The position numbers and the translations under genes were made by a program. Of a stretch of 64,000 bases of DNA, positions 36,591 to 49,207 are shown one piece after another. The notes under the pieces were generated by a model. That model was not told the origin of the DNA and ran no database searches. It saw nothing but the letters and a program-made list of their open reading frames with translations. Positions within the stretch are counted from its first letter, which is position 1. Each line of letters begins with the position of its first letter. Source of the DNA: Peromyscus leucopus (taxonomy: Eukaryota; Chordata; Mammalia; Rodentia; Cricetidae); the NCBI RefSeq assembly GCF_004664715.2, contig NC_051071.1:9415648-9479647 (forward strand). The letters run 5' to 3'.

Positions 36591-36904
36591 GAGCTGACAT
36601 GGTAGTTTTGGAACCCATTTTTCAAATATGTCTCTGGTATGCCCTGTGTGTCTTAGAGCCTTGCTCAAAGACATGTAGCCAGTTAATGATGGAGTAAAGG
36701 TTGGGGCAGATGCTTCCTGCGGGTAAATGACCTGAAATCTCTTTATACAAGGAAAATACTGAATGCATTAACTAATCTTTGAATTGAGTTCCAGAATATT
36801 AAGAACAATAACCCAAATATTCTGCTCCAGTCTCTATTGCAACAGTAAAAACTACTAACATTAAGTAGTCCTCAACAAGTCTCAGATATTTTTTTATCTC
36901 TTTA

Positions 36905-37045
36905 TATTGACTAAATAATTTACTTCTCAGAGGAACCCAATGGAATGAGTTATTGAACCCATTTTCTAGCAGAAAATAAAAATCTAAGACACTGAGTTCA
37001 TAAGTAATTTTCCTCCAAAATAACAGGGTTTAAATCTTGCAGAAG
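36905..37045 (+). mobile_element. MIR SINE relic
   Basis: 'ttctcagaggaacccaatgg', 'cccattttctagcagaaaat', 'ctaagacactgagttcataa' and 'cagggtttaaatctt' follow the 3' half of MIR in order. A further MIR-like tail ('ttgctcaaagacatgtagcc') lies near 36660. Confidence 0.6.
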
Positions 37046-38428
37046 GCTCTATAGTCTTGGCATTTTCCACAGTGGCCTTTGGCCACTAGGGAAAACAATC
37101 ATTTATGTGCCAAGGCTCAGAAAGGCTTTGGAATTGGGAACCCTAACCCACATTTTCTCTTTATCTTTGCTGTTTTCTCCCCATCAGATTTTCTTGGAAA
37201 ATCTGCATATTTAAATTCTTATTAATTTGAAGACCTCTTCCCATGTCTATGCCAAATAAAAGGCATTATTTGTGAGCACAGTTTCAATTCTATTTTTAAA
37301 AGAGTGCTTTTAATAACCAAGGATCTCAGGATCCCACATATCCATTTAGTTCTTGCTACATTTCTTGTCAGAATTTCAGGTTTTAAAGGACTTTGATGTA
37401 TACCCAGATAACTGTGCAGTGTACTATAAGAGTTGAGACTCCCAGAGAACCATTGAACATTGTTTTATGATACAGCTGGATCCTGACTGAGGTGCCTCTG
37501 TTTCCCAGATCCTAAGTTCATCAGATTAAGTGCTCTAAAATCAGAGGTGTGCTGTTAGTTTTATATTTTAGAATATTTTTATCATAGTATTTGTTCTCTT
37601 ATAGATACTCCATTTTTCTAAGAAAAAAATTAACAATTTCAACATACCTTTCTGTACTGGGGATGGCCCCACCAAGAAAAAAGTGGCTCACCAATCTGGA
37701 GCAAAATATAAAATTTTTAGATGGCGAAATTTGCTTGATTTATATATTTTACATTCTTAGGAAATTGAGATATATCCTTCTTGATGCTTACCTCTTACAG
37801 CTCCAAGCATTGAAATGAAAGAATGAACAAATGCAACCTAAGGGTAAGAAATGGGGAGAAAAAAAAAAGGAGAGAGTTGGAAACACTCTACAGAGTCTAC
37901 CCAACTATCATGCGCCTGCTCAATCCTGTTTTTAGTCCTGGAAAATTAATAATACCATGTTATCTCCTTGCTTGCAGGTTAAAATTAGAAACATATTGGC
38001 AACTTGACAAAGAAGAACATGGACAGTTTCCGAGTGGCAAGCAGGTCTTGAGTGTATTCATATCCCATGCATCCCATGCTCAGTGCACAGCAGGCAGCCA
38101 GGGCTCTGCCTGACTTGTTGCATGTATTACTATTAATAACATGTCACTAGGTGGGAGAGCTAATATCTGTCCTTAGCCTGTCTGCATTCTCTCAGTATTA
38201 GCAACATCAAGGGTCATGGGCATTAATCTCTGATTACGTTTAAGGTTGATCACAAGGAAAATTCTTCTGGCTCTGAGACTGCAATATGAGCTAGAAAATG
38301 TCCCAACAGTCAGATTTCTATACCAGGAGAAAGAAACTGTTTTCTGGAATATCCCAATGCACTGCAATAGAATAAAACAGGAACAAAACCAAAACTCTTC
38401 ACATTGATACTTTCAAATGTTTTGTGTG
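37046..38428. other. Unassigned sequence
   Basis: About 1.4 kb. The 75- and 96-codon frames at 37591-37818 and 37823-38113 are not recognised. No repeat called. Confidence 0.4.
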
Positions 38429-38429
38429 A

Positions 38430-38932
38430 TGATATCTTGTGTACCCTAATAATCTTATCTGGGGATCAGGGAACAGAACAGCCACTAGATTAAACATAGA
38501 GGCCAAGACAGTGGTGGCACACACCTTTAATCCTATCACTTGGGAGGCAGTTCAAGGCCTTGGGAGTTCAAGGCCACACTGGGCACAGAGTCAGGCAGTG
38601 GTGGCACACACCTTTAATCCCAGCACTTGAGATCTCATGCCTTTCCCTGGGAAGCACACACGCCTTTAATCCCAAGAAGTGACATGGCTGGGTGGAGAAC
38701 AGTATATTAGGCATGAGGAGAGAGGAACTAAGCAGCAATTCAACTGAAGCCCTCAGGAGTGAGGACTCAGAGGATTTCAAGCTGAGGATTCGTGGAGTTG
38801 GTGAGGTGATAGCTGATTGCTGTGGCTTGTTCTGTTTCTCTGATCTTTCAGCTTTTATCCTAATATCTGGCTCCTTTTTTTTTATTATTATTAATAAGAC
38901 CTTTTAAGGCTTGTGTTGCAGATTTGTTTTTA
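38430..38932 (+). mobile_element. ERV LTR with embedded B1 monomers
   Basis: Left part 'tgtaccctaataatcttatc' and 'ccactagattaaacatagag'. Then three partial B1 units (38507-38550, 38591-38632, 38651-38679; each with '--cctttaatccca'). Then an LTR-like right part with 'gtgacatggctgggtggaga', 'ggcttgttctgtttctctga', 'ctaatatctggctcc', 'attaataagacctttta' and end '-ttgtgttgcag'. A related copy lies at 60952-61378 on the other strand. The arrangement is an old LTR lineage that captured B1 sequence and amplified with it. Confidence 0.65.
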
Positions 38933-39330
38933 TATATATTTAGGAGACCCATACATTCCAAAACAAGCCTTTTGTGCCTCATTATGAACTACTCAATGGT
39001 GAATTTCTTCATAAAAAATGAGTGTGACCTAAAAATAAACGTGTGCTCTATAGGAGAAGCACAAATCCAGAGAAGGCTCTGGTGGGGAAAGGATAACCAT
39101 CCCAATGCACTCACGACCCTTTCCTTTCTTTCATTTAAAAAAGCAATTTTCTTCATTCTTCATAAATCCATAACAATGAAATGTGATAATATCCATTCTC
39201 ATCTTCCCCTCCAGTTCTACCAACATCTTTCCAAACATGGCCCTCACTCAACTTCTTGTCTTGTTCTTTTTTCTTTTTCCTTTCCTTTATTTTTATTTTT
39301 ATTTTTCATTTATTTTTACTTCATTTATTT
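38933..39330. other. Unassigned sequence, T-rich on the right
   Basis: 'tttatttttatttttattt' at about 39285-39335 is probably the tail of the adjacent antisense B1. The 138-codon frame 38924-39340 runs into this low-complexity sequence and is spurious. Confidence 0.45.
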
Positions 39331-39334
39331 ATTT

Positions 39335-39437
39335 TTTTGAGACAGGGTTTCTCTGTGTCTTCCTGGCTGTCCTGGAACTCGCTCTGTAGACAGACTGGCC
39401 TCAAACTCTCAGAGATCTACCTGCCTCTGCCTATTTG
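39335..39437 (-). mobile_element. B1 SINE
   Basis: 'gagacagggtttctctgtgt', 'tggctgtcctggaactcgct', 'gtagacagactggcctcaaa', 'tctacctgcctctgcct'. A good match to antisense B1, 3' (left) end complete, cut at the right. A second scrap, 'gcagaatttctctgtgtctt' at 39475, abuts the next LTR. Confidence 0.92.
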
Positions 39438-39489
39438 TTTTTTGTTTGTTTGTTTTTTGTTTTCTTTTGTGTAGGCAGAATTTCTCTGT

Positions 39490-39815
39490 GTCTTGGCAGC
39501 CACTCCCAAATAGCCAACAGAAACATAATATTAACTATAAATGCTTGGCAAATAGCTCAGGCTTGTTGCTCACTAACTCTTACAACTTAAATTAATCCTA
39601 TATTAATCTACATTCTGCCACATGGTGTTACCTCTCTTTCATCTTGCACATCCTGTTTTCTCTCTGTGTCTCACTGGCAACTCCTCTGACTCTGTCCTTC
39701 TTCTTTTCAGTGTCTTTAGTCTTGTTCTCCTGCCTAGCCTTATCCTGTTCAGTTATTGGCCAGCCAGCTTCTTTATTAAACCAATCACAGTGACATATAT
39801 TTCCACAGTGTAAAG
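39490..39815 (-). mobile_element. ERVK-type LTR (BGLII/MYSERV-like), solo
   Basis: Minus-strand landmarks: 'tttacactgtggaaatatat', 'gattggtttaataaagaagc', 'gccaataactgaaca', 'cagagtcagaggagttgcca', 'catgtggcagaatgtagat', 'aacaagcctgagctattt', 'ggctatttgggagtggctgc'. Same superfamily as 8581, 31160, 58266 and 61385. Confidence 0.75.
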
Positions 39816-39829
39816 GGATATTCCAGTTT

Positions 39830-42800
39830 TGCTTGTTTTTTAAACTTTTATTCTTCTCTTTCTTCTCTTATACATTACTTCCTTCTCTCAGTTTCTCCTC
39901 CCTCCTCTCCTCCTAGTCCCTCCCCAAACCCCATCTTTCCCCATCCACTCTTTCTCCATTTCCCTTCAAAACAAAAGAGCAGGCATTACAAGTTATAATA
40001 AGAAAGACACAGACCCTCTTATCAAGGTGGGACAAAGCAACCCAGTCAGAGGAAAAGGGTCCCAAGTACAGGCAAAGAGTCTGAGACACTCCACTCCCAC
40101 TGTTAGGAGTCCCACAAAAACCCCAAGCTAAACAACCTCAGCAGGTATGCAGTGACTGAGGTTTATTGTTCTAGTCTCTGTGTGCCCCTATGAGCCCTCA
40201 TTAGTTGATTCTGTGGGCTGTGCTCTCATAGTGTCCTCAACTCCTCTGACTCCCACAATCCTTCCTTCTCCTCTTTACAGGTTTCTCCTGCCTCCTTCTA
40301 TTGTTTGGTTGTGGGTCTCTGCATCTGCTCCTCCAGTTGCTGGATGAAACCTCTCTATTGACAACTGGGCTAGACACTGATCTATCAGTAAAGCAGAATA
40401 TCTTTAGGAATCATTTCACTGACTTTTTTTTTTTTTATCCAGTCATGTTTGGTTCCATCCTGGTTCTCTGGGCAGTCCTGCCTCTAGTTTCTGGACATCC
40501 AGTAGTGCTAGATGTAGGTACCCTTTTGTGGCATGGGCCTCAAGTTGGACCAGTCATTGTTTGGCCACTCCCACCAGTTCTTTGCCCCAGCATATCTTGC
40601 AGGCAGGACAGATTGCAGATTGAAGGTTTTGTGGCTGGATTGAAGTACCAGTCACACTGCTGGGAGCCTTGCCTGGTCATAGAAGATGGCCAGTCTTCTA
40701 TAACCCATTATTAGAAGACTTCACTAGAGTCACTCTCAGATTCCAGGGAGTTTCCACTGCACTAGGTTTCTACATCACATCCTCCAAGTGCCCCCCAATT
40801 CCAGGCATCTCTCCCAGTACTCACTACCTCCATCTCTCCTATCCCCACCTGATCCCTCCTGTTCCCGTCCCCACTCACCCCCAGTCTACCTGCAAAATCT
40901 ACTCTATTTCCTCTTTCTAGAGAGATCCTTGTGTCCAACTCTGCTATATAGCTTCTCCTAGGTCTGTGATTGTAGCATAATTATCATTTACTTAACAGCT
41001 AATGTCCACTTACAACTGAGTGCATACATATATAGTGCAAATATACCATATTTTTCTTTTGGGGTCTGGGTACCTCACTCAGGATGACTTTTTTTCTAGT
41101 TCCATCAATTTGCCTGCAAATTTTATGTCATCTTTTTAATAGCTAAGTAATACTCCACTGTGTAAATGTGCCATAATTTCTTTATCCACTCTTCTGTTGA
41201 GGGATATCTAGATTGTTTACAAGTTTTGGCTATGATGAGTAAAGCCACTATGAACATAGTTGAGGAAGAGTCCTTGTGATGGGATGGGACATCCTTTACA
41301 TTATGCCCAGGAATGGTGTGGCTGGGTCTTGAGGTAGATTGAGTACTAGTTTTCTGAGGAATTCTCATATTGATTTCCAAAGTGGCTGTAGAAGTTTGTA
41401 CTCTCAACAATGGAGTAGTGTTCCTCTTGATTCACATCCTCTCCAATATAAGCTGTCACTTGTGTTTTTTATTTTAGCCATTCTGACAGGTGTAAGATGG
41501 AATCTCAGCCTCATTTTATGTGCATTTTCCTGATGGCTAAGGATGTTGAACATTTCTTTAAAAGCTTGTCAGCCATTTGAGAGTCTTCTATTGAGAATTC
41601 TCTGTTTAGACCTGCATTCCTTTTTTTTAAATTGGATTATTTGTTTTGTTGATGTCTAGTTTCTTGAGTTCTTTATATATTTTGGATATTAGTTTTCTGT
41701 GAGATGTGGGGTTGGTGAAAATCTTTTACCATTCCGTAGGCTGCCATTTTGTCCTATTGCCTGAATCCTTTACCTTACAGAAATTTTCAGTTTCATGGGG
41801 TCTCATTTATTAATTGTTGATCTCAGTGCCTGTGCTATCATGGTTTTCTTTAAGAAGTTGACTCCTGGGCAATGTGTTCAAGGCAATTTTCCACTTTCTC
41901 TTCTATTAGGTTCAGTGTATCTAGTTTTATGTTGAGGTCTTTGATCCATTTGGACTTGAGTTTTGTGCATCATGATGATGGATAAGAATCCATTTGTATT
42001 CTTCTACATGCTGACATCCAGTTATGACAACACTATTTGCTGAAGATGCTTTCTTGTTTCCATTCTGTAATTCTGAATTCTTTATAAACAATCATGTGTC
42101 CATAGATGTGTAGATTTTAACCTCTCAGGGTTTTTGTTGTTGTTGTTTTGCCAATACCATGAAGTTTTTTATTACTATAGCTCTGTAGTAGAGCTTGAAA
42201 TCAGGGATGGTGATGCCTCCAGAGGTGGTTTTATTGCACAGAATTGTTTTAGCTATCCTGGGTTTTTTTTTTCCATATGAACTTGAGTATTATTCTTTCA
42301 AGGCCTGTAAATAATTGTATTGGAATTTTGATAGGAATTTTGGAATTGTGTTGAATTTTTAGTTTGCTTTTGGTAGGATGGCCATTTTTACTATGTTAAT
42401 CCTACAAATCCATGAGCATGGGAGATCTTTCCATCTTCTGATACCTTCTTCAATTACTTTCTTCAGAGTATTAAAGTTTTTGTCATACAAATCTCCCACT
42501 TTCTTGGTTAGAGTTACACAAGATAGCTTATATTATTTGTGGCTATTGTGAAGGGTGCTGTTTCTCAGAATTCCTTCACAGTTTGTTTGTTGCTTGTATA
42601 TAAGAGGGCTATGGAGGTTTTTTTTGTTTTTTTTTTTTTTTTTTTTTTTTTTTGTTAATCTTGTTTGCAACCACTTTACTAAAGGTATTTTTCAACTGTA
42701 GGAGTAGAATTTTTAGGGTCTCTTATGTATACTATAGAATCATCTGCACAAAAATGAAACTTTGACTTCTTCCTTTCCAAATTGTCTCATCTTGATCTCC

Positions 42801-42990
42801 TTCAGTTGTCTTATTGCCTCAGTTTGAACTTCAAGTACTATATTAAATAGATATGCAGAGAGTGGGCAGCCTTGTCATGTCCCCAAGTTTAGTGGAATTG
42901 CTTTGTGTTTCTCTCTATTTAATTTGATGTTTCTGCATCTTTGTTTTATAATCCACTCAGTCCAATTAATGCTATCTATGTTCTCTCACT
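39830..42990 (-). mobile_element. 5'-truncated L1 (Lx-type): 3' UTR and distal ORF2
   Basis: Left 1.1 kb is antisense L1 3' UTR ('ctcctagtccctccccaaac', 'agtctgagacactccactcc', 'cctcagcaggtatgcag'). From about 41000 to 42990 the antisense of ORF2 is continuous: 'tccactgtgtaaatgtgcca', 'gattgtttacaagttttggc', 'tgatttccaaagtggctgta', 'gccattctgacaggtgtaag', 'gtttcttgagttctttatat', 'tttgatccatttggacttga', 'tttattactatagctctgta', 'ttgtttgcaaccactttact'. It covers the region after the reverse-transcriptase core. A T33-type run interrupts it at 42616-42654. Frames are broken; it is dead. Confidence 0.92.
42616..42654. repeat. Poly-T tract
   Basis: About 38 bases of T with two G interruptions inside the antisense L1 ORF2. 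It may be a later SINE-tail insertion or replication slippage. Confidence 0.9.
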
Positions 42991-44164
42991 CAGAACTTCA
43001 GCTACTGATATAGCACAGTATTTTTCTCCTGGATTTCCCTCTTGGAGACAAAGGGCAGGAAGAGTGCAAGGCTCACTGGACACTAAGGAAGCAGATAGAA
43101 TAATGAGGAGGTGACACTGATGAACAGAGTGGCGGACTTATTTGTGCATCTTTTATAATATTTATGCCAAATTTAAGCCACAATTAGTGCTGAACAAGGC
43201 ATTTTAGTAGGAAACCTGCTGGCATTTTGACATGTGACTCCAAGAAAAGAAATTGAGGCAGATGCAGCAACTGGAAATTAAGGATTTCCACGGAAAAGAG
43301 AGAGACAGGGAATGAACTCTCGTTCTCTATACAAACATTCCCCAGATCTTTGGCTGTCACTGAACCATATAAGGGCTGCATAGATTCTAACTAAAAGCTA
43401 AAAACACAGAACTGGAATTTGACCTGCAGCCAAAGAGACAAAGTTTTGATTCGAATCTAGTTTATTTAATTACCTCTGTTTTAAACAATAAAAAATTATC
43501 CCTCCAGAGAAATATAATACAATTCAATGTCTTCACAGAAATATTTACAACTTCAAAATATACTTGAAAAATTTAACATAAAAAGAATCAGGAAAATATT
43601 ATTCATTCTTAAGAGAAAAGTAATCAATGACAACTGGCCCTTTAATGCCTGGAATGTTGGAATTAGCAGGTAATTAGAGTTATATGCAGTGGTATAGAGG
43701 AAAATATGCTTACAACTAACAAAAGTGTAAGCAGGTAAGATACCTCATGAGATAAACATGTAAATGCACTAAGTGGAAATTCCAGAATTGAAAGGCTAGA
43801 GTAAACACAATAAAAATTGGAGTAGGTAGGGTCTACAGAATGGAGATGACTGGAAGGGCTGGTGAACTAGTAGACAGCCAATTAGAAACTGTTAACCTAA
43901 GAACAGAGAGAATGGAAGGTTCATGAGTATGTTGAATCTTTAGTCTCAGGATCATACATTTTATTAATGAATGCAAAAGGTCAAACATATGTAAAATTGG
44001 AGTCTCAAGAGAAAGAGATAGCCTAGAAAGTTTCTCAAAAATTATATGTTCGTAAATCAACATGCATAGAAAGTTCTAAGAATGATAAATATGAAGGAAA
44101 TGTACATGGTATGTCATAATTAAGCTACTAAAACTAAAGCTAAAAGGTAACTCTAGATTTTTCA
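42991..44164. other. Unassigned sequence
   Basis: No gene or repeat recognised in about 1.2 kb. Frames at 43184-43381 and 43833-44063 are not supported. Confidence 0.4.
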
Positions 44165-44465
44165 ACTGGCTGTGGTTACCTGAGACAAAACTGCATTTCC
44201 CAGGTTCCTTTGCAGCTGGGTATGGTCACATGAATAAATGCTTAACTAATTGTATGCAGAGAACAGGGGCTACACGATATCTAGGACGTGCCCTTAAAGA
44301 AAAGAGATGCCTTTCTTCTTCCTTTTCCTGCCTTCATGTTGACTGTAGTATCATATGATGTGGTGTCATAATGGGCTGTGTGCAAGTGCAATGCCTTCTA
44401 GAATACAAAGTGACAATTTAGAAGGCACCTGAAATTTGTAATGCACATAGCACTGTTACAGATCT
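44165..44465 (+). repeat. Possible ancient mammalian repeat
   Basis: 'catttcccaggttcctttgc', 'gctgggtatggtcacatgaa', 'gtgcccttaaagaaaagaga' and 'cttcttccttttcctgcctt' occur in the order seen in an old eutherian interspersed repeat whose name I cannot give with confidence. Diverged. Confidence 0.4.
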
Positions 44466-44469
44466 GATT

Positions 44470-44830
44470 TTTTTTTGTCTTAGTTTATTTTCTGCTATTA
44501 TAACAAAGTGCCTGAGACTGAGTAACTTATTAAAAAGGGAAATTTATTTTGCACAGCTCTGGAGTCTGGGAAGTCAAAGTGAAGACAATATCAGATCAGG
44601 GCTGAGCTATCTGACTCTGAAGATGTCACCTTGAGTGCTGTGTGTCTGGAGAGGAAGAGTGTCCTCACAAGGCAGAAGAGCAGGAAATGCTGAGACCAAC
44701 TCTCTCCCTCAGCCCTGTTAGTGGAGGAGGGGACCCGAAGGTCCCATCACTTCTTAGAAGCCTCTCTTCTTAAAGAGTAGCCCTGGTGTCTGTGAATTCA
44801 TCCCACTGCCCCATCAGGGCACAATACCAG
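44470..44830 (-). mobile_element. MaLR (MST/MLT1-like) LTR relic
   Basis: Antisense LTR landmarks: 'cttagtttattttctgctat', 'aacaaagtgcctgagactga', 'tttattttgcacagctctgg', 'gtctgggaagtcaaagtg', then 'cccatcacttctta' and 'gaattcatcccactgccc'. The start resembles the standard 'tgctataacaaaatacctga' terminus of this class. Confidence 0.55.
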
Positions 44831-46155
44831 CTTCACTGTGTGATATGCTACTGAGTATCTGTTTCAGGCCACACTTGCACAGGGGGCAAAGCAAAGCACA
44901 AAGGAGCTGAACGTCCAGCAAAGAGATAATTAGATTTAAAACAAATGTTTATTTTAATAAGGCAAGTGGTTACTAGTGAAGCCAGTGTTATTCTCCTCGG
45001 TAATTTTCCTAAGCTTAATGTAAATAATTCTTTGTTAAATGACTCAGAGGAGTTTTCAATCAATTAATGCCAGAAAAACAAGAGAAGAAAGTCATGAGCA
45101 GAAGAGAGGGGGCCTATTGCTGTTTCTTCACTGCGCTCTCATCCTGTCTTGGCATAACTCAGAGCTGTTCACCCATTCTCCTGACTTCTCCTAATCCTTT
45201 GGCTTGCATGAAGTTGGTCTGTGTGCTGACTGGTGTTGGCAGGACAAACAATGACCTATGAATTTAGCATGCAGATATAGCTGCTTTTCTACTTTGTGTT
45301 AGGGTGCACCTCTAATCTCCCACGGGTAGAGATTATCTTTCATCTTTTGTATGCTTTACCAAGTGAGCCTCATCCTCATTCTCGGGTTTTCAGCCTCTAT
45401 CACTATCTCACCCTGGGGTGAGACAGCTACTAGTTAATGGTGTTACCCTATGAAAAAGAGTAAGCATTTTTTATATGAACTTTTCAGTATGGATTATTGA
45501 GAAGAAAAATGTCAGGATTTTTTCTAAACATTGATTGTAATCTCTGATACATATGTATACATATGATAAAATATTTAGAAAATTAATCACTAATTTAAAG
45601 TAAGAACTTAAGGTAAAACACTTCATTGTGTTTTCTTGGGACTTATCTACAGATGAATGCTTCCTCTATTTTATAATCTTGCTAACTGTCTTCCCATGGG
45701 GCTCATGAGTGACTCCCTGATGGACTTGTTGTCTTGGTGTGGGGGAGGGCAGTAATGGGGACCGGGTTCCATACCTCATGCATATGAGTAAATACTGTAC
45801 CAACTGTACAGCAGGTTCCTGATATTCTAAGGATCAATTTAGAGCCAAAGATGGAGCTGACTTGTTTGTTAAGACATTTCTGCTCAATAGTTCTTCACAA
45901 ACGTTGCTTCCTACATGTGTGGGAGAGCACAGGCTTTTCACTCTGCCTGTCCTTAGTACTTGAGTCAAGTTGGTATTAACTGTACAAACGGGAGGAAGGA
46001 AGGCAGCTGCCCAGTGTCCCTTTATTTCCTACGCCTACAGTAGGACTGATCTGAGTTATTGATACTTTGCAGGTCTTTATCAGTGTCAGTCCCACTGATT
46101 CAGGCCTTTGATGTTTGGCTGAGTACAAACCTCAGATGTGAAAGCTTGATCTATG
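44831..46155. other. Unassigned sequence
   Basis: About 1.3 kb, no recognised gene or repeat. Opposed short frames around 45060 are chance. Confidence 0.4.
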
Positions 46156-46159
46156 AGCC

Positions 46160-46575
46160 TCTCTCCACCTAATCCATACCTTGACCTCTTAACCCGTATT
46201 TTGTAAGATGCAACCACATTGGGAAACAGGATAATTAATAGTAATAATTACTTAAAATGTGGTCATGCCTGGGTATGTTAGGACTTTAATCAAGTATTTC
46301 CTTATAAAAGAGAGAGATTCAGACACTCTCACACGCATGCACAGAAAGAATGCCCTATAAAGACTGAATTGTAATAGACAAGCCAGGGAAATTCTAGAAG
46401 CTGGATGAGAAGCCTAAAACAGATCCTTTCCTATCATATTCAGAAGGAGCATGGCAAAATGACACCTTTATCACAGACTTCCACATGTCAAGCCATGGGA
46501 CAATACGTCTGTGCTTTATGTCACAGTTTGTGGTACTCTGTTATTGCAAACCCCGAAGCCTAACAAAATGACCCA
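46160..46575 (+). mobile_element. MLT1 MaLR LTR relic
   Basis: Strong ordered similarity to MLT1: 'ccttgacctcttaa', 'gtaagatgcaaccacattgg', 'ggactttaatcaagtatttc', 'ccttataaaagagagagatt', 'gaaattctagaagctggatg', 'agaaggagcatggca', 'gacacctttatcacagactt', 'tcacagtttgtggtactctg', 'ttattgcaaaccccgaagcc', and the expected 'taacaaaatgac' near the end. Confidence 0.78.
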
Positions 46576-46666
46576 AATGATAGGGCTAATACTGCATAAG
46601 GAAGATCCCAGGAATGCTTATCTGTAGATACCAAATAGTGCTGGAGTCAACCAACCTCAAATAGGA

Positions 46667-46668
<2 letters not shown>

Positions 46669-46721
<53 letters not shown>
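46669..46721. repeat. (GA)n microsatellite
   Basis: About 52 bases of perfect GA repeat, read directly. Confidence 0.98.
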
Positions 46722-46725
<4 letters not shown>

Positions 46726-47035
46726 AACAACAAAAACCATGTCTGTACTGAACATGTAGAGACCTTTTTCCTGTCATTGTTCCCTAACATAACAACCATT
46801 TTCGTCATACTAACATTGTACCGTGTAGTAGTAAACTGGGGACTACTGAAAGTATATGGAAGGATGTGCCAAGCTATCCAAATGATATGCTATTTTCTGT
46901 GAAGGATTTGAGTGTCTGTATATTTCCATGTCTGTGGGAATTCCTGAACCCAGTTCTCCATAGATCTTGAGACACGATGATCTGTCAATTTCTAGCTCCT
47001 GAAGGCTTATTATCAGCTTCATGGCTTTTTAAAAA

Positions 47036-47125
47036 TCATAATCCTTACAGCTACTCTATAAACGAAGATCCATCATTAAGCCCTTTTTATGGGTAAGTAA
47101 AAATTCAGAGAAGCTAAGAAAAACA
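47036..47125 (+). mobile_element. MIR SINE relic
   Basis: 'ataatccttacagctactct', 'ccctttttatgggtaagtaa' and 'attcagagaagctaagaaaa' follow the MIR 3' part ('attttacagatgaggaaact', 'agagaggttaag'). Confidence 0.5.
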
Positions 47126-49207
47126 GAAATTCAGAATAGTTCAGAAAACTGCCTATATCAGGATGCTTGAAAAGAAGAGGAGCGGGGAAGCCAGATTCCC
47201 TGGGAGCCAAGTTGCTTCAGTGGACCGAACATGGGTGTCATTCAGTCCCCAGGACTAATTTATTCCTTTACTAAACAACACCACTGGCCAGCAAGAAAAC
47301 AATACTGAGGAAGTCAGTGACATCATACTTAATTTCCAGAAGAGATCGTAGAAGTTATCTAAGGTTCTCTCACCTTAACAATGAGGAATTCTTATCCTGG
47401 AAGACTTTACAGGGTCAGCAGCAGGGTGCCGTCACCAGATGAAGTCCTATGCTGTCTTCACGTTCAGCATCTGCTCACTCTCTTAACGATAATACTAACG
47501 GGGGAGGGGGGACACAGGGTCTCTGTACCCACTGCCCTCCTCCTTTTAAAGGAGGATCACATACCCCGACATCCATGGAAATCCAGGACAGGCTTCTGGT
47601 CAGTGACACCAGACTTGGATGTTGCCTCCACTTTGTGCTCGATCAGAAGAGAGCTGGCACCTCTTTTCTGAACAGAAATGCTGCTCTTTCACCAGGCATG
47701 ACAGAGAGTGCATGGCAAATATTTGTCTTGAGTGATCACTACTGGACTGAAATCCTATTTTTCTAGAGGGCATGGTGACTGCAGATGTTTGGAATTTGGA
47801 ACCTGTGAGGAAAAAACTACAGCTTTGTATACTGTCAGAGTCTCCGGTCTGCCAAGGAACATGTACTTTTGACAGACACAAATTTGACCTTAAGAGCTTT
47901 AAAAAGCCTTTTATACTCAAAGGTGCATTACTAGGCCTTACTCTAATTAACCAGTGTGGCTAAAGTGCTCAGTGTAGCCCACAGGAGACCTGAATCCCGT
48001 GGGTGTGGGGAAGACAGCATTCAATACTTTGAGGGTAGCCAAGAGGACCACAGTGAATATAGGAGAAGACTGTGCATACTGTCTGCAATAGGGCAGAGGA
48101 ACGGTCCCCAGAGTCCCAGTTGGAACCTTCTTCCCCAAAAGTCTGCCTGAGTTTGGGACTCATTCAGCACAGGTCCGTCTCCGAGATGTCTGCTCCCACT
48201 GCTCTCTCTTTGCTGTGAAGCAGCCCACAGGGTGCAACAGGAATACCCTAGCCAAATTTTTATTCCAAGCAGACTGGACATGACTTATTAATTCACTTTT
48301 GAAATAACAATTGCAGTTGGAGGATCACTTGGAAGCCTTAATTACATTTGAAAATATGCCTCACTTCATCTGCCCCATCCAGGGTATAGAACACATGATT
48401 ATCATAATTTTAAAATTTTATTATTATTACTACTTGAAAAAATATGATGGAGAGCAGACACCATCAACTTAGCAACTTCAGAACACTAGCCAAATCACAT
48501 TTAAACCTTTGGACATATGATTTTCCTGGCTTGCTTGCTAAGGCCCCTCGTATGGGGATGAAATCTATGGGCTGTGCCAGCCTTGGCCATGGTTTGTCCA
48601 GTAGAACTGTCTTCCTAGCCTCCCATCCTCCTTTGTGTCCAGGGGAAATGCTCAGGTGTGCTGTTGCTACAGTGATTAGGCTAGCTCCGGACTCTCCTCA
48701 GACAGAAGGTTGAAAGCCTTTGGGATCATGCCCTTCCATCCTTGCCAAATGACTATGTGTGTGTGTTCATGTGTGTCTGCTGCACGCACACCTGCCTAGA
48801 GAGAAGACTGCCTTCATTTTTAAAGGGCCCAAAGAGTTTTAAAGAGGAAGAAAGCCATTTCTAAAAATAACACTTGGTGTTCATGTTAAACACCGACTGC
48901 AGAGTCCCCCCTCCTTGGCAATGCTAGCCCAGGCCTTAACGTCTCTGTCTCTGGATTTCTGTCCCAGACACTGAGTGTGCAGACCCTGCCTCTGCTTCTC
49001 TGTAGGGTGGCGGTGGGGGTGGCGACTGATGAAACCGTGACAGTGCTGCATTGAAGCAGGCTCCACCTGACTCCTGGGATGATCTATCTGCTCTCCATTT
49101 TCCCAGCCTTCTCCTCCTGCTCTGATCTTTACATGTTCATGAAACTCAGATGGGGTAATTCCAGAATTTTTGGGTAGTTTAAACCTTCTATATAAGTGGA
49201 TACATTC
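47126..49207. other. Repeat-poor sequence, no gene supported
   Basis: About 2 kb with no SINE, L1 or LTR I recognise. Many short frames overlap on both strands between 47380 and 48280, as expected of higher-GC non-coding DNA. None has a domain I recognise. Confidence 0.45.

Noticed and set aside
39830..42990. Potentially active L1
   Set aside because: It lacks the 5' UTR, ORF1 and the reverse-transcriptase core, and its ORF2 remnant is frame-broken.
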